Source of the DNA: Burkholderia sp. USMB20
Lineage (GTDB): Bacteria > Pseudomonadota > Gammaproteobacteria > Burkholderiales > Burkholderiaceae
DNA: 64,000 bases
Direction: 5' to 3'
Assembly: GCF_000949135.2 (NCBI RefSeq)
Contig: NZ_JTAN02000006.1
Span: 1-64,000 of the forward strand
Of the stretch, positions 25,436 to 34,454 are shown piece by piece (position 1 is the stretch's first letter; each line of letters starts with the position of its first letter). The notes below the pieces were generated by a model. That model searched no databases, was not told where the DNA came from, and saw only the letters and a list, made by a program, of their open reading frames with translations. Position numbers and translations under genes: made by a program.

Positions 25436-26527
25436 ATGAAAACGAAACTGGGCGTCGCACTCGCGACGGCGATGGCGCTGGCCGGACCGGCCTGTGCGCA
25501 AAGCAGCGTCACGCTGTACGGGATCATCGATACCGGCGTGTCCTATTACAACAACGCCGCGCGCGGCGGATCGTTCACCGGGATGCCGACGCTGACCGGC
25601 GAAGTGCCGTCACGCTGGGGCCTGAGAGGCACGGAGGATCTCGGCGGCGGCTACCAGGCCTTCTTCGTGCTCGAAAACGGCTTCCAGCCCGGCACCGGTG
25701 CGCTGAACTACGGCGGGCGCCTGTTCGGGCGGCAGGCCAACGTGGGCGTGAACAGCCCGTTCGGCGCGCTGACCCTCGGCCGCCAGATGAACATGTCGAT
25801 GATCGTGCTGACCAATGCCGACGTGATCGGCCCGTCGATTCATTCGATGGCGGATTTCGACTCGTATCTGCCGAACGCGCGCAGCGACAATGCGATCGGC
25901 TACAAGGGCACGTTCCACGGCGTGACGCTCGGCGCGACCTACAGCTTCGGCCGCGACGCGGCCGGGCCGGCGGGGCCGTCGGCGACGGGCTGCGCCGGAC
26001 AGGTGCCCGGCGACATCGTCGCGTGCCGCCAATACACGGCGATGCTCGCGTATGACGCGAGCAATTTCGGGCTGGCCGCGTCGCACGACGTGATGCGCGG
26101 CGGCGGCGGCGCGCTCGCGCCGCTGAACAATCCGGCCTACACCGACACGCGCGACATCGTCACCGGCTACGTGAAGATCGGCCCCGCGAAACTCGGCGCC
26201 GGGTGGATCCGCCGCAACCTCGCGGCAGCCGAGCACCTGCAGGCCGACATCGTGTTCGCGGGCGGCACGTACTACGCGACGCCCTACCTCGCGCTCGACC
26301 TGCAGGGCGTGCGCTACCTGCAACGCCGCGAAAACAAGGAAGGCACGAACGCGACGCTGGTCGTCGGGCGCGCGAACTATTTCCTGTCGAAGCGGACGAC
26401 CGTCTATACGTCGGTGGGCTACATGTTCAACAGCGCGCTGGCCGCGAACGCGGTCGCGGCCGGCGGGACGGTCGGCACCGGGATGAATCAGCTCGGCGTG
26501 ATGGCCGGCATCCAGCAGAAGTTCTGA
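25436..26527 (+). CDS. Gram-negative porin
   Basis: The 363-residue product starts at ATG 25436, with GGAGAC upstream. A 21-residue signal peptide ends ACA|QSSVTLYG, the standard Burkholderia porin start. Motifs VTLYGIIDTG, SRWGLRGTEDLGGG, AFFVLENGFQ and GRLFGRQANVGV fit the 16-strand OmpC-type general porin; the protein ends in Phe (GIQQKF), as needed for outer-membrane assembly. It is at the end of the vanillate cluster and probably admits the aromatic acid. Confidence 0.93.
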   Translation: MKTKLGVALATAMALAGPACAQSSVTLYGIIDTGVSYYNNAARGGSFTGMPTLTGEVPSRWGLRGTEDLGGGYQAFFVLENGFQPGTGALNYGGRLFGRQANVGVNSPFGALTLGRQMNMSMIVLTNADVIGPSIHSMADFDSYLPNARSDNAIGYKGTFHGVTLGATYSFGRDAAGPAGPSATGCAGQVPGDIVACRQYTAMLAYDASNFGLAASHDVMRGGGGALAPLNNPAYTDTRDIVTGYVKIGPAKLGAGWIRRNLAAAEHLQADIVFAGGTYYATPYLALDLQGVRYLQRRENKEGTNATLVVGRANYFLSKRTTVYTSVGYMFNSALAANAVAAGGTVGTGMNQLGVMAGIQQKF

Positions 26528-26548
26528 ACGCCGGACACCGCACCTCGA

Positions 26549-26995
26549 TCAATCGGCGAGCCGGCAATGCGACAGCTTCAGCCCGGGCAGCACCGGCGCG
26601 TCGATATAACCTTCGTTCACGCAGCTGAAGCGGAAATTCGCGGACGCCGTGAACGGCTTGATCTCGCCGCCCGGGAATTTCGGTTTCAACGCGGCCTGGT
26701 CGGCCGCGTCGAAATGCGTGTCGAACTGCTCGCCGTCGGCCGTCAACGCACCGAAGTACGTGCCGCCCGGGTCGCTGCCCATCCGCATCACCGCGCCGAC
26801 GAACGCGAGGCGCCTGCCGTCGTATTTCGTCTTCGCGGCGGCCATGTCCTGCGTGTAGGCCTCGATCACGGTGGCGTAGTGCGCGTCGATCGCGGGCTCG
26901 GCGGCCGGCGCGGCGTAGCCGCTCTGGTGAACGCCCGCCAGCATCGCGCAGGCAGCCAGCGCGGCCGTCATGAACGGCGCGGAACTCTTTTTCAT
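26549..26995 (-). CDS. Small exported protein, function unknown
   Basis: The 148-residue product starts at ATG 26995 (MKKSSAPFMTAALAACAML, cleavage near GYA|AP). The mature part has KYDGRRLAFVGAVMRMG and FGALTADGEQFDTHF, followed by SANFRFSCVN and GLKLSHCRLAD near the end. The strand pattern is reminiscent of a small OB-fold (tRNA_anti-like) protein, but I am not certain. Two Cys in the mature part could pair. It is convergent with the porin gene and monocistronic. Confidence 0.7.
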   Translation of the reverse strand: MKKSSAPFMTAALAACAMLAGVHQSGYAAPAAEPAIDAHYATVIEAYTQDMAAAKTKYDGRRLAFVGAVMRMGSDPGGTYFGALTADGEQFDTHFDAADQAALKPKFPGGEIKPFTASANFRFSCVNEGYIDAPVLPGLKLSHCRLAD

Positions 26996-27419
26996 TGGGT
27001 GGTCTCCCGTCAAGCGTGGTGGTTGAAGTAATCGATCGCGGCGCTTCGCCGGCTGCGCGGCGAAACACCCGAGCATGATCGTGCGGCCGTTGCGTCAATC
27101 GTTCGAATCGTGGAACACGGCTGCGATCACTTCAGCACCCGCGTGGTCGGCTGCGGTGCGCGACGTCGCGCGGCACGCGACGTGACACGAAGATGACATG
27201 GTGCGGCCCCCGGCTCTCATTGAATTTCACTGCGTCTGTTTTTGGGCGCTACGGTAGCAGACGGCCGGCGGCCCGGCAATCGCGATGCCCGGTCCGCATC
27301 GGCCTCTTTACAATTGCAAACGATTCTCATTCCGCATATCATGCGCATCCTCCGCGCGACGCAGTAAAGGCGCCGCGGTCCGCGTCATCGTCCTTAGCAC
27401 TCCGTCCATTCATCGATTC
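26996..27419. other. 424-bp divergent intergenic region
   Basis: It carries promoters for the small exported protein (leftward) and the TonB receptor (rightward). The only site I recognise is the Fur-like box at 27316. Confidence 0.5.
27316..27334. promoter_or_regulatory. Fur-box-like site upstream of the TonB receptor
   Basis: GCAAACGATTCTCATTCCG matches the 19-base Fur consensus at about 11 positions. Its complement contains AATGAGAATCGTTTGC, a form common at iron-regulated promoters of Burkholderia and Bordetella. It lies 86 bases before the receptor start. Confidence 0.65.
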
Positions 27420-29606
27420 ATGCCATCCCGCCGAACGCCCCACCGCGCCCGGACGCTTCGTCCGTGGCGCGCGAGCCTGCCTGCCCTGATCACGCTTTGC
27501 GTCGCAAGCGGCGCGCATGCGGATGTTGAACCTGCCGCCACGGCTTCGGCGGCCACGTCCTCGCCCTCGTCGACACCCGCGCGCCCCGAACGCGAACTGC
27601 CGACGATCAGCGTCAGCGCATCGTCAGCCGTCGATCCGACCGTCGGCTACCAGCCGCGCACGAGCAGCGTCGCCGGCGGCGACGATCGCCCGCTCAAGGA
27701 GATTCCGCAATCGGTCGCCGTGGTCAGCAGCAGCGTGATGCAGGACCAGCAGGCGCGCTCGCTCGACGACGTGCTCGGCAACATCAGCGGCGTCACGCAG
27801 ACCAACACGCTCGGCGGCACGCGCGACGCGTTCATCAAGCGCGGCTTCGGCTCGAACAACGACGGCTCCGTGCTGGTCGACGGCGTGCGCACGCCGGTGC
27901 TGCACAGCTACCTCGCGACGATCGACCGCGTCGAAGTGCTGAAGGGCCCGGCTTCGCTGCTGTACGGGATGCAGGACCCGGGCGGCGTGATCAACCTCGT
28001 CACGCGCAAGCCGGAGGACACGTTCGGCGGCTCGATCTCGGCCTCGCGCACAAGCCACGGCGGCAGCAGCGCGCAGTTCGACCTGACCGGCCCGCTCGGC
28101 AAACCGTGCCAGGTCGCGGGCGGCACGCTCGCGTTCCGGCTCACCGGCGAATACGACACGAGCCGCTACTGGCGCAGCTTCGGCCGCGAGCGCAATGCGC
28201 TGATCGCGCCCGCGCTGTCGTGGCACGACGCGAACACGTCGATCGACGTCAGCTACCAGTACGTCGACTACACGATGCCGTTCGATCGCGGAACGGTGCT
28301 CGTGAACGGCCGCCCCGACGATGCGCTGCGCTATCGCCGCTACGAGGAAGCGTGGGCACAAAGCGGCGGCATCCAGGAAACGCTGCGCGCGCGCGTCGAA
28401 CATCGCTTCTCCGACGCATGGCGCGTGCGCGCGACCTACGGCTGGGGCCGCGACCGCTACGATCAATACATCGCCCGCGCGACCGCTTTCAACAGCACGA
28501 CCGGCGCGCTGTCGCGCTCGTCCGACGCGAACCTCGGACGCAACGACTCCGACCAGATCGCGACGCTCGGCCTGCTCGGCAACCTGACGCTCGCGGGGAT
28601 GAGCCACGCGCTCTATGTCGGCGGCGAATACGAGCGGCAGCGCAGCTTCCGCGGCGACACGATCCGCGGCACCGCGACGAAGGGCTTCGATCTCTACGAT
28701 CCCGTCTACGGCCTGCTCGCGCCCGGCGGCACGGTGAGCACGAAGCAGAGCGATTCGCTCTCGAAGGTCCACACGTACTCGATGATCGTGCAGGACTCGG
28801 TGAAGATCACCGACCGGCTCACCGCGGTCGGCGGGCTGCGCTGGGAGGACTGGCAGCAGGAATCGGGAATGGGGCGGCCGTTCGTGTTCGCCGACCGCTC
28901 GCACGGCAACGTGTGGCTGCCGCAGTTCGGGCTCGCGTATGCGCTCACGCCGTCGCTGACCGCGTATGCGAACGTGAGCCGTTCGTTCAAGCCGAACGTC
29001 GCGTCGAATGTGGCCGCGCCGCTCGCGCCGGAATTCGGCCGCGTGCTGGAAGCCGGCGTGAAGTTCAGCCTGAAGCCCGGCATCACCGGCACGCTCGCGG
29101 CCTACCAGATCGACAAGCGCAACGTCGCGGTCACGGTCAACGACATCACGTCGACGATCGGCACCGCGCGCTCGCGCGGAATCGAACTCGACGTCGCCGG
29201 GCAGCTCACGCGGCACCTGAGCCTGATCGGCAGCTATGCGTACACGAACGCGAACGACCGCGACAGCAACACACCGCTCGTCAACGTCGCGCGCCACACC
29301 GGCAGCCTGTTCGCGGTGTACGACACGGCGATCGCGAGCCTCCCGGGACGCTGGCGCTTCGGCGGCGGCGCGCGGCTCGTCGGCGCACGGCCCGGCGACA
29401 CCGCGAACAGCTTCACGCTGCCCGGCTACGTGACCGTCGATGCGTTCGCGGCCTACGAAACGACGATCGGCAAGTTCCCGACGCGCATCCAGCTCAACGT
29501 GAAGAACCTGCTCGACAAGACCTACTATCCGTCGAGCAACAGCAACCTGATCGTCGCGGTCGGCGAGCCGCGGCTCGTCACGCTGACGACGACGGTGTCG
29601 TTCTGA
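27420..29606 (+). CDS. TonB-dependent ferric-siderophore receptor
   Basis: The 728-residue product starts at ATG 27420. The signal peptide ends SGAHA|DVE, followed by a short low-complexity stretch and a TonB-box-like ELPTISVSA. The plug domain has GGDDRPLKEIPQSVAVV, LDDVLGNISGV, VLKGPASLLYGMQDPGGVIN. The rest is a 22-strand barrel, ending LVTLTTTVSF with terminal Phe. The plug resembles hydroxamate receptors (FhuA/FoxA-like), but the ligand cannot be read from sequence. There is no siderophore biosynthesis gene nearby, so it may take up xenosiderophores. A Fur-like box upstream suggests iron repression. Confidence 0.92.
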   Translation: MPSRRTPHRARTLRPWRASLPALITLCVASGAHADVEPAATASAATSSPSSTPARPERELPTISVSASSAVDPTVGYQPRTSSVAGGDDRPLKEIPQSVAVVSSSVMQDQQARSLDDVLGNISGVTQTNTLGGTRDAFIKRGFGSNNDGSVLVDGVRTPVLHSYLATIDRVEVLKGPASLLYGMQDPGGVINLVTRKPEDTFGGSISASRTSHGGSSAQFDLTGPLGKPCQVAGGTLAFRLTGEYDTSRYWRSFGRERNALIAPALSWHDANTSIDVSYQYVDYTMPFDRGTVLVNGRPDDALRYRRYEEAWAQSGGIQETLRARVEHRFSDAWRVRATYGWGRDRYDQYIARATAFNSTTGALSRSSDANLGRNDSDQIATLGLLGNLTLAGMSHALYVGGEYERQRSFRGDTIRGTATKGFDLYDPVYGLLAPGGTVSTKQSDSLSKVHTYSMIVQDSVKITDRLTAVGGLRWEDWQQESGMGRPFVFADRSHGNVWLPQFGLAYALTPSLTAYANVSRSFKPNVASNVAAPLAPEFGRVLEAGVKFSLKPGITGTLAAYQIDKRNVAVTVNDITSTIGTARSRGIELDVAGQLTRHLSLIGSYAYTNANDRDSNTPLVNVARHTGSLFAVYDTAIASLPGRWRFGGGARLVGARPGDTANSFTLPGYVTVDAFAAYETTIGKFPTRIQLNVKNLLDKTYYPSSNSNLIVAVGEPRLVTLTTTVSF

Positions 29607-29675
29607 CGCATCTTCGCGCCGGGTGGCCAGGGCCGGGGCCGTGCCGCGCGCCCCGGTCGGCGACACGAGCCGATC

Positions 29676-30707
29676 TCAGCCGCCCGCGAAATCGAGCAGG
29701 ATCTTGCAGCTTTGCTCGGGATTGCGATCGGCCATCTCGAACGCCTGCGCGACGTCGCGAAAGCCCACCTTGTGCGTAACGATGTGCTCCGGCTGGATCA
29801 GCCCGCGGGCAATCCAGTCGATCACCTGCGGGAACATCGCGCAGTTCAGCCGCGATGCCGCGAGCGTCAACTCCTTCTTCGTCAGCTCCGCCTGCACGAT
29901 CGCCGACGGCTCAGACGAAAACCCGAGCACGCCGATCCGGCCGGCCGGCGCGGCGATCCGCACGGCCTCCTCGAGAATCGACGGATGGCAGACCGCATCG
30001 AAGATCAGCGTCGGGCCGCCGTCGACACCGCGCTTTTCCAGCGCGTCGGGCAACGACTCGACGCTCGTGTCGATGATTTCGTCCTCGGCCGCGCCGCACT
30101 TGCGCGCGAGCTGAAGCCGTGCGTCGAGCCGGTCGGTAATGAATGCGCGAATGCCATACACGCGCTTGAGCACCTGCAGGATCGTCAGCCCGACCGTGCC
30201 GGCGCCATAGATCAACGCGACGTCGCCCGGCAGCACGCCGGTGCGCGACGTCGCGTTCGCGGCCACCGCGAACGGCTCGACGATCGCCGCGCAGGGTTCG
30301 GCGATCGCGTCCGGAATCCGGTACGCATTGCCGGCCGGCACACACGTGTACTGGCTGAAGCCGCCGTCGCGATGCACGCCGAGCACGGTCAGGTGCCGGC
30401 AGACGTTGCGCCGGCCGATCGTGCACGCGTGGCAATGCCCGCAGCTGATCACCGGATCGACCGCGACGGTCTCGCCGAGCCGCGCGGCGTCGACGCCCGC
30501 GCCGACCGACTCGATCGTGCCGACGAACTCGTGGCCGATGATGCGCGGATACGACACGAACGGATTCTTGCCGTGAAAGATGTGCAGGTCCGACCCGCAG
30601 ATGCCCGCATAGCGCACCTTCACGCGCACTTCTCCGGCGGCGGGCACGGGCAGCGGCACTTCGCGCACGCCCATGCTGTTCGGACGATCGACAACGACGC
30701 TCAACAT
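29676..30707 (-). CDS. Zn-dependent dehydrogenase (RspB / L-gulonate 5-dehydrogenase type)
   Basis: The 343-residue medium-chain alcohol dehydrogenase starts at ATG 30707. The catalytic zinc region is in YAGICGSDLHIFHGKNP and IIGHEFVGTIESVGAG; the structural zinc Cys set is CGHCHACTIGRRNVC; the NAD fold is ALIYGAGTVGL. It follows manD by 29 bases. RspB-like enzymes next to ManD oxidise acid sugars, and some turn L-gulonate into D-fructuronate. With the divergent UxuB-type reductase this makes a short route to KDG; galactonate or idonate are other possible substrates. Confidence 0.87.
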   Translation of the reverse strand: MLSVVVDRPNSMGVREVPLPVPAAGEVRVKVRYAGICGSDLHIFHGKNPFVSYPRIIGHEFVGTIESVGAGVDAARLGETVAVDPVISCGHCHACTIGRRNVCRHLTVLGVHRDGGFSQYTCVPAGNAYRIPDAIAEPCAAIVEPFAVAANATSRTGVLPGDVALIYGAGTVGLTILQVLKRVYGIRAFITDRLDARLQLARKCGAAEDEIIDTSVESLPDALEKRGVDGGPTLIFDAVCHPSILEEAVRIAAPAGRIGVLGFSSEPSAIVQAELTKKELTLAASRLNCAMFPQVIDWIARGLIQPEHIVTHKVGFRDVAQAFEMADRNPEQSCKILLDFAGG

Positions 30708-30736
30708 TTCGGTTCTCTCCTTCTGGTCTTCGGCGC

Positions 30737-31945
30737 TCACCAGTTCCACATCGATCCGTCGCGCAACCGGGCGACCGGCAGGTACGCGCGCTCGTACGGA
30801 TATTTCGCGGCCAGCGTCTCGTCGATGTCGACGCCGAGGCCCGGCACGTCGTCCATCACGAGATAGCCGTCCTCGAAGCGGTAGCTGTGCGGAAACACTT
30901 CGTCGGTCAGCGCGCTGTGCGGCATCAGTTCCTGGATGCCGAAGTTCGGCGCCCACAGCCCGAAGTTCACGGCCGCCGCCATGCAGACGGGCGACAGGTC
31001 GGTCGCGCCGTGGAAACCGGTGCGCACCTGGTACATCGCCGCGTAGTCGGCGATGCGCCGTACGTGCGTGATGCCGCCCGCGTGCACGATGGTCGCGCGG
31101 ATGTAGTCGATCAGCTGGTCGCGGATCAGGTCCTTGCAATCCCAGATCGAGTTGAATACCTCGCCGACCGCGAGCGGCGTCGTCGTGTGCTGGCGGATCA
31201 GGCGAAACGCGTCCTGGTTCTCCGCGGGTGTCGCGTCCTCGAGCCAGAACAGGCGATGCGGCTCGAGATCGCGACCGAGCCGCGCGGCCTCGATCGGCGT
31301 GAGCCTGTGATGTGCGTCGTGGAGCAGGTGCGGCGCATCGCCGACCGCGTCGCGCACCTTGCGGAACAGTTCCGGCGTGTGGCGCAGGTAGAGCGCGGTG
31401 TCCCACGGCTCCTCGGGCGGCAGCCCCTTCTCGGCGGGCTCGTACGCGCCTGCCGTCTTGCCGACACCGTACACCTTGTCGAGCCCCGGCACGCCCGACT
31501 GTACGCGGATCGCGCGGTAGCCGGCCTCGACGTGCGCGCGCACCGCGTCGACTGCTTCCTCGTGATCGCGCCCGTTCGCGTGGCCATACACCATCAGGCC
31601 GTCGCGGCTCTTGCCGCCGAGCAACCGATAGACGGGCATGCCCGCGAGCTTGCCCAGGATGTCCCACAGCGCCATGTCGATCGCGGCGATCGCCGTCATC
31701 GTCACGGGCCCGCGCCGCCAGTACGCGCCGCGATACAGGTATTGCCAGATGTCCTCGATGTTGCGCGGGTCGCGTCCGACGAGGCACGGAAACACGTGGT
31801 CTTCCAGGTACGCGCGCACCGCGAGCTCACGCCCGTTGAGCGTCGCGTCGCCGAGGCCGTAGACGCCTTCGTCGGTCACGATCTTCACCGTCACGAAATT
31901 CCGGCCCGGACACGTGACGATGGTCTGCAAGCGTTCGATTTTCAC
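30737..31945 (-). CDS. manD: D-mannonate dehydratase, enolase superfamily (ManD/RspA)
   Basis: The 402-residue product starts at GTG 31945, with GGAGGAG upstream. The N-terminal capping domain is followed by a TIM barrel with metal ligands in [23 protein letters not shown] and [10 protein letters not shown]. It also has [12 protein letters not shown] and ends in DGSMWNW. ManD converts D-mannonate to 2-keto-3-deoxygluconate. The usual EDP(T/V)P reads EDATP here, a small departure. It is the middle gene of gntR-manD-adh, leftward. KDG kinase and aldolase are not in the window. Confidence 0.9.
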   Translation of the reverse strand: MKIERLQTIVTCPGRNFVTVKIVTDEGVYGLGDATLNGRELAVRAYLEDHVFPCLVGRDPRNIEDIWQYLYRGAYWRRGPVTMTAIAAIDMALWDILGKLAGMPVYRLLGGKSRDGLMVYGHANGRDHEEAVDAVRAHVEAGYRAIRVQSGVPGLDKVYGVGKTAGAYEPAEKGLPPEEPWDTALYLRHTPELFRKVRDAVGDAPHLLHDAHHRLTPIEAARLGRDLEPHRLFWLEDATPAENQDAFRLIRQHTTTPLAVGEVFNSIWDCKDLIRDQLIDYIRATIVHAGGITHVRRIADYAAMYQVRTGFHGATDLSPVCMAAAVNFGLWAPNFGIQELMPHSALTDEVFPHSYRFEDGYLVMDDVPGLGVDIDETLAAKYPYERAYLPVARLRDGSMWNW

Positions 31946-31966
31946 TGCGCTCCTCCAGCGGGCGTT

Positions 31967-32698
31967 TCAGTCGACAAAGTAATGAGGCGCGCGGCTGCGC
32001 ACTTCCGGCAGATGCGAGCCGATCCGGTCGACGTGCGCCGCGACCGATGCGCCGAGCAGCGCCATGTTGCGCGACGCGATGTGCGCGAGGATCTGTTCGT
32101 GTTCCTGCAGCGCGCGGCGCGCGTGATCCTCGACACGTTCGAGCAGCAGCCAGCGCACACGGTCGAACTGACGCTTCATCGGCTGCAGCATTTCCCACAC
32201 GTGCGGCCGGCCCGCGAACGCGAACATCCGGCCGTGCATTGCCTCGTCGAGATCGAAGAACGCTTCGACGTCGCCCGCGGCCACCGCCTCGCGCTGCGCG
32301 TCGATGATCCGCGACAGCTCCGCGAGCTGCGCCGGCGTGATCTTCTGCGCGAGCTCGACATGGTTCGCGCATTCGAGCGTGCTGCGCGCGAAGCGCCCTT
32401 CCTCGAGGATCGACACCGGAATCGGCGCGACCAGCGTGCCGACCTTCCGGATGATCTGCACGAGCCGCTCGTCGGCGAGCTGCGCGAACGCTTCGCGCAC
32501 CGGCGTGCGGCTGACCTTGATCGTCGTGGAGATCACCGCCTCCGACAGCGCGGTGCGCGGCGGCAGCGCACCGCGCACGATCGCGTGGCGCAGCAGCGCA
32601 TGCACCTGCTCCGTATACGACCGGCTCTCGTCCAGCGAGAACCCCTGCAACGCCGTGACCACGACGTCTGCTTCTTCCAGTGCTGCCGTTTCGCTCAT
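31967..32698 (-). CDS. GntR-family regulator, FCD subfamily
   Basis: The 243-residue product starts at ATG 32698. The winged helix lies at about residues 20-85: SEAVISTTIKVSRTPVREAF, LADERLVQIIRKVGTLVAPI. The FCD ligand domain follows, with helices and His/Asp metal-ligand positions (LIDAQREAVAAGD, LDEAMHGRMFAFAG, EHEQILAHIA). It precedes manD by 21 bases and is divergent from uxuB, with two TACCATGGTA sites between them. It probably represses both units until a sugar acid is present. Confidence 0.88.
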   Translation of the reverse strand: MSETAALEEADVVVTALQGFSLDESRSYTEQVHALLRHAIVRGALPPRTALSEAVISTTIKVSRTPVREAFAQLADERLVQIIRKVGTLVAPIPVSILEEGRFARSTLECANHVELAQKITPAQLAELSRIIDAQREAVAAGDVEAFFDLDEAMHGRMFAFAGRPHVWEMLQPMKRQFDRVRWLLLERVEDHARRALQEHEQILAHIASRNMALLGASVAAHVDRIGSHLPEVRSRAPHYFVD

Positions 32699-32730
32699 GG
32701 TTGCGATGGATCCGACTTGATATCGATGTC

Positions 32731-32740
32731 TACCATGGTA
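32731..32740. promoter_or_regulatory. GntR operator palindrome, site 1
   Basis: TACCATGGTA, in the context TCTACCATGGTACA, is a perfect 10-bp palindrome 33 bases upstream of the regulator's start. The same 14 bases recur at site 2. Confidence 0.7.
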
Positions 32741-32826
32741 CATAAGCAGTCGATTTCAGGCGATCTAGCGTTTACACCGATAACTTCGCCGTAAAACTCG
32801 AAATAACCTGCAAGCATTCCCGCATC

Positions 32827-32836
32827 TACCATGGTA
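32827..32836. promoter_or_regulatory. GntR operator palindrome, site 2
   Basis: TACCATGGTA again in the context TCTACCATGGTACA, 96 bp from site 1 and only 19 bases before the uxuB start. The leader must be very short or the site lies at the transcription start. Confidence 0.7.
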
Positions 32837-32855
32837 CAAACCGTTGCCGACTGTC

Positions 32856-34319
32856 ATGTTATCTGCCCCCGATTTTCTGCGCGCCGCGCCGCCCGGCACG
32901 GGCCGTCCCGGTTATGACCGGCAGGCGGTTCGCACAGGTATCGTCCATCTCGGCCTCGGCGCGTTCCATCGCGCGCACCAGGCGCTGCATACGGAAACGG
33001 TGCTCGAACAGGGTGACCTGCGCTGGGGCATCGTCGGCGTCGAACTGCGGCGGCGCCATACCGTCGACCTGCTCGCCGCGCAGGATCACCTGTACACGGT
33101 GATCGAACGCGATGGCCAAGGCGCGCGCGCGCGCATCGTCGGTGCGGTGCACGACGCGCTGTTCGCGCCCGAATCGCTGCCCGCGCTACTGGCGCTGATC
33201 GCCGATCCGGCCGTGTCGATCATCAGCCTGACCGTCACCGAGAAAGGTTATTGCCGCCGCCCCGGCGGCGGTCTCGATACCGACGATCCCGCGATCCGGC
33301 AGGATCTCGCGACGCCCGGCACGCCGCGCACCGCGCTCGGCGTGATCGCGGCCGGCCTGCGCCTGCGGCCGGCCCATGCGCCGCTGACCGTCGTCTGCTG
33401 CGACAACATGACGTCGAACGGCGACACGCTGCGCGCGCTGCTGATCGACTACGCGGAACGCATCGACGGCGCGCTCGCGCGGCGCATCCGCGACGACGTC
33501 GCGTTCCCGAACAGCATGGTCGACCGGATCGTGCCGGCCGCGACGCCCGAATCGCTCGACTGGGCGCACGCCCATCTCGGCGCGCGCGACGCGGCTGCGA
33601 TCGTCTGCGAGCCGTTCTCGCAATGGGTGATCGAGGATCGCTTCGCCGGCCCGCGCCCGCGCTGGGAAGACGCCGGCGCGCACCTCGTCGGCGACGTGCG
33701 GCCCTACGAAACGATGAAGCTGCGGCTGCTGAACGGCTCGCATTCGGCGATCGCGTATGCGGGACAGTTGCGCGGCCGCGCGACGGTGTCCGACGCGATG
33801 GCCGATCCGGCGATCGCGGCGCTCGTCGACGGCGTGATGACGCGCGACCTGCTCGCGACCGTCGACGTGCCGTCCGGATATGACGCGCACGGCTATTGCG
33901 CGACGCTCGTGCAGCGCTTCCGCAATCCGACGCTCGCGCATCGCACCGAACAGATCGCGATGGACGGCACGCAGAAGGTGCCGCTGCGCTGGCTTCCCGC
34001 GCTCGCCGAAAGCGCGCGGGCCGGCGTCGAGCTGCCCTATCTGGAACGCGCGCTCGCGCTCTGGCTGCACTACCTCGCCACCGCGCGCGACGAATCGGGC
34101 CGCGCACTCGCGGTCGGCGATCCGGGCGCGGCCGCACTCGGCGCGGCGCTGTCGGCAGCCGGCGATGCCGCCAGCGCGGTTCGGGCCGCCCTCGGCAGCC
34201 TCGTGCTCGCCGGTTCGGCGGCATGGCCGGATGCAGTGATCACGCGCATCGGTGCCCATCTCTCGACGCTTCGCGCGAGCGGCACCGATGGGCTGCTCGC
34301 ACCGTTGTACGTGCGCTGA
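32856..34319 (+). CDS. uxuB: Fructuronate reductase / mannitol dehydrogenase family
   Basis: The 487-residue product is chosen from ATG 32856 (MLSAPDFLR); a TTG at 32844 is the other option. The N-terminal Rossmann fold has GIVHLGLGAFHRAHQALHTE, SIISLTVTEKGYCR and CDNMTSNG. The helical C-terminal domain has MKLRLLNGSHSAIAYAG, containing the Lys/Asn/His of the family. It reduces D-fructuronate to D-mannonate. No clear ribosome site is visible. It is followed 135 bases later by an MFS carrier. D-arabinitol or mannitol oxidation is possible but less consistent with manD nearby. Confidence 0.88.
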   Translation: MLSAPDFLRAAPPGTGRPGYDRQAVRTGIVHLGLGAFHRAHQALHTETVLEQGDLRWGIVGVELRRRHTVDLLAAQDHLYTVIERDGQGARARIVGAVHDALFAPESLPALLALIADPAVSIISLTVTEKGYCRRPGGGLDTDDPAIRQDLATPGTPRTALGVIAAGLRLRPAHAPLTVVCCDNMTSNGDTLRALLIDYAERIDGALARRIRDDVAFPNSMVDRIVPAATPESLDWAHAHLGARDAAAIVCEPFSQWVIEDRFAGPRPRWEDAGAHLVGDVRPYETMKLRLLNGSHSAIAYAGQLRGRATVSDAMADPAIAALVDGVMTRDLLATVDVPSGYDAHGYCATLVQRFRNPTLAHRTEQIAMDGTQKVPLRWLPALAESARAGVELPYLERALALWLHYLATARDESGRALAVGDPGAAALGAALSAAGDAASAVRAALGSLVLAGSAAWPDAVITRIGAHLSTLRASGTDGLLAPLYVR

Positions 34320-34454
34320 ACGACCGCTTACCCCGGTTCGCAGGATTCCTGAGCGAACCGCGCAGTGCCCCTGCCCGCTGACGCACATGCCGACGCGGCA
34401 AACGATCGACAAGACAACCATGACGGCCGGCCCACCGGTACGAAGGAGACGGAC

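Noticed and set aside
32844-32855. TTG start for uxuB
   Set aside because: Adds only four residues, has no ribosome site and lies nearly on the operator; ATG 32856 is simpler, though not proven.
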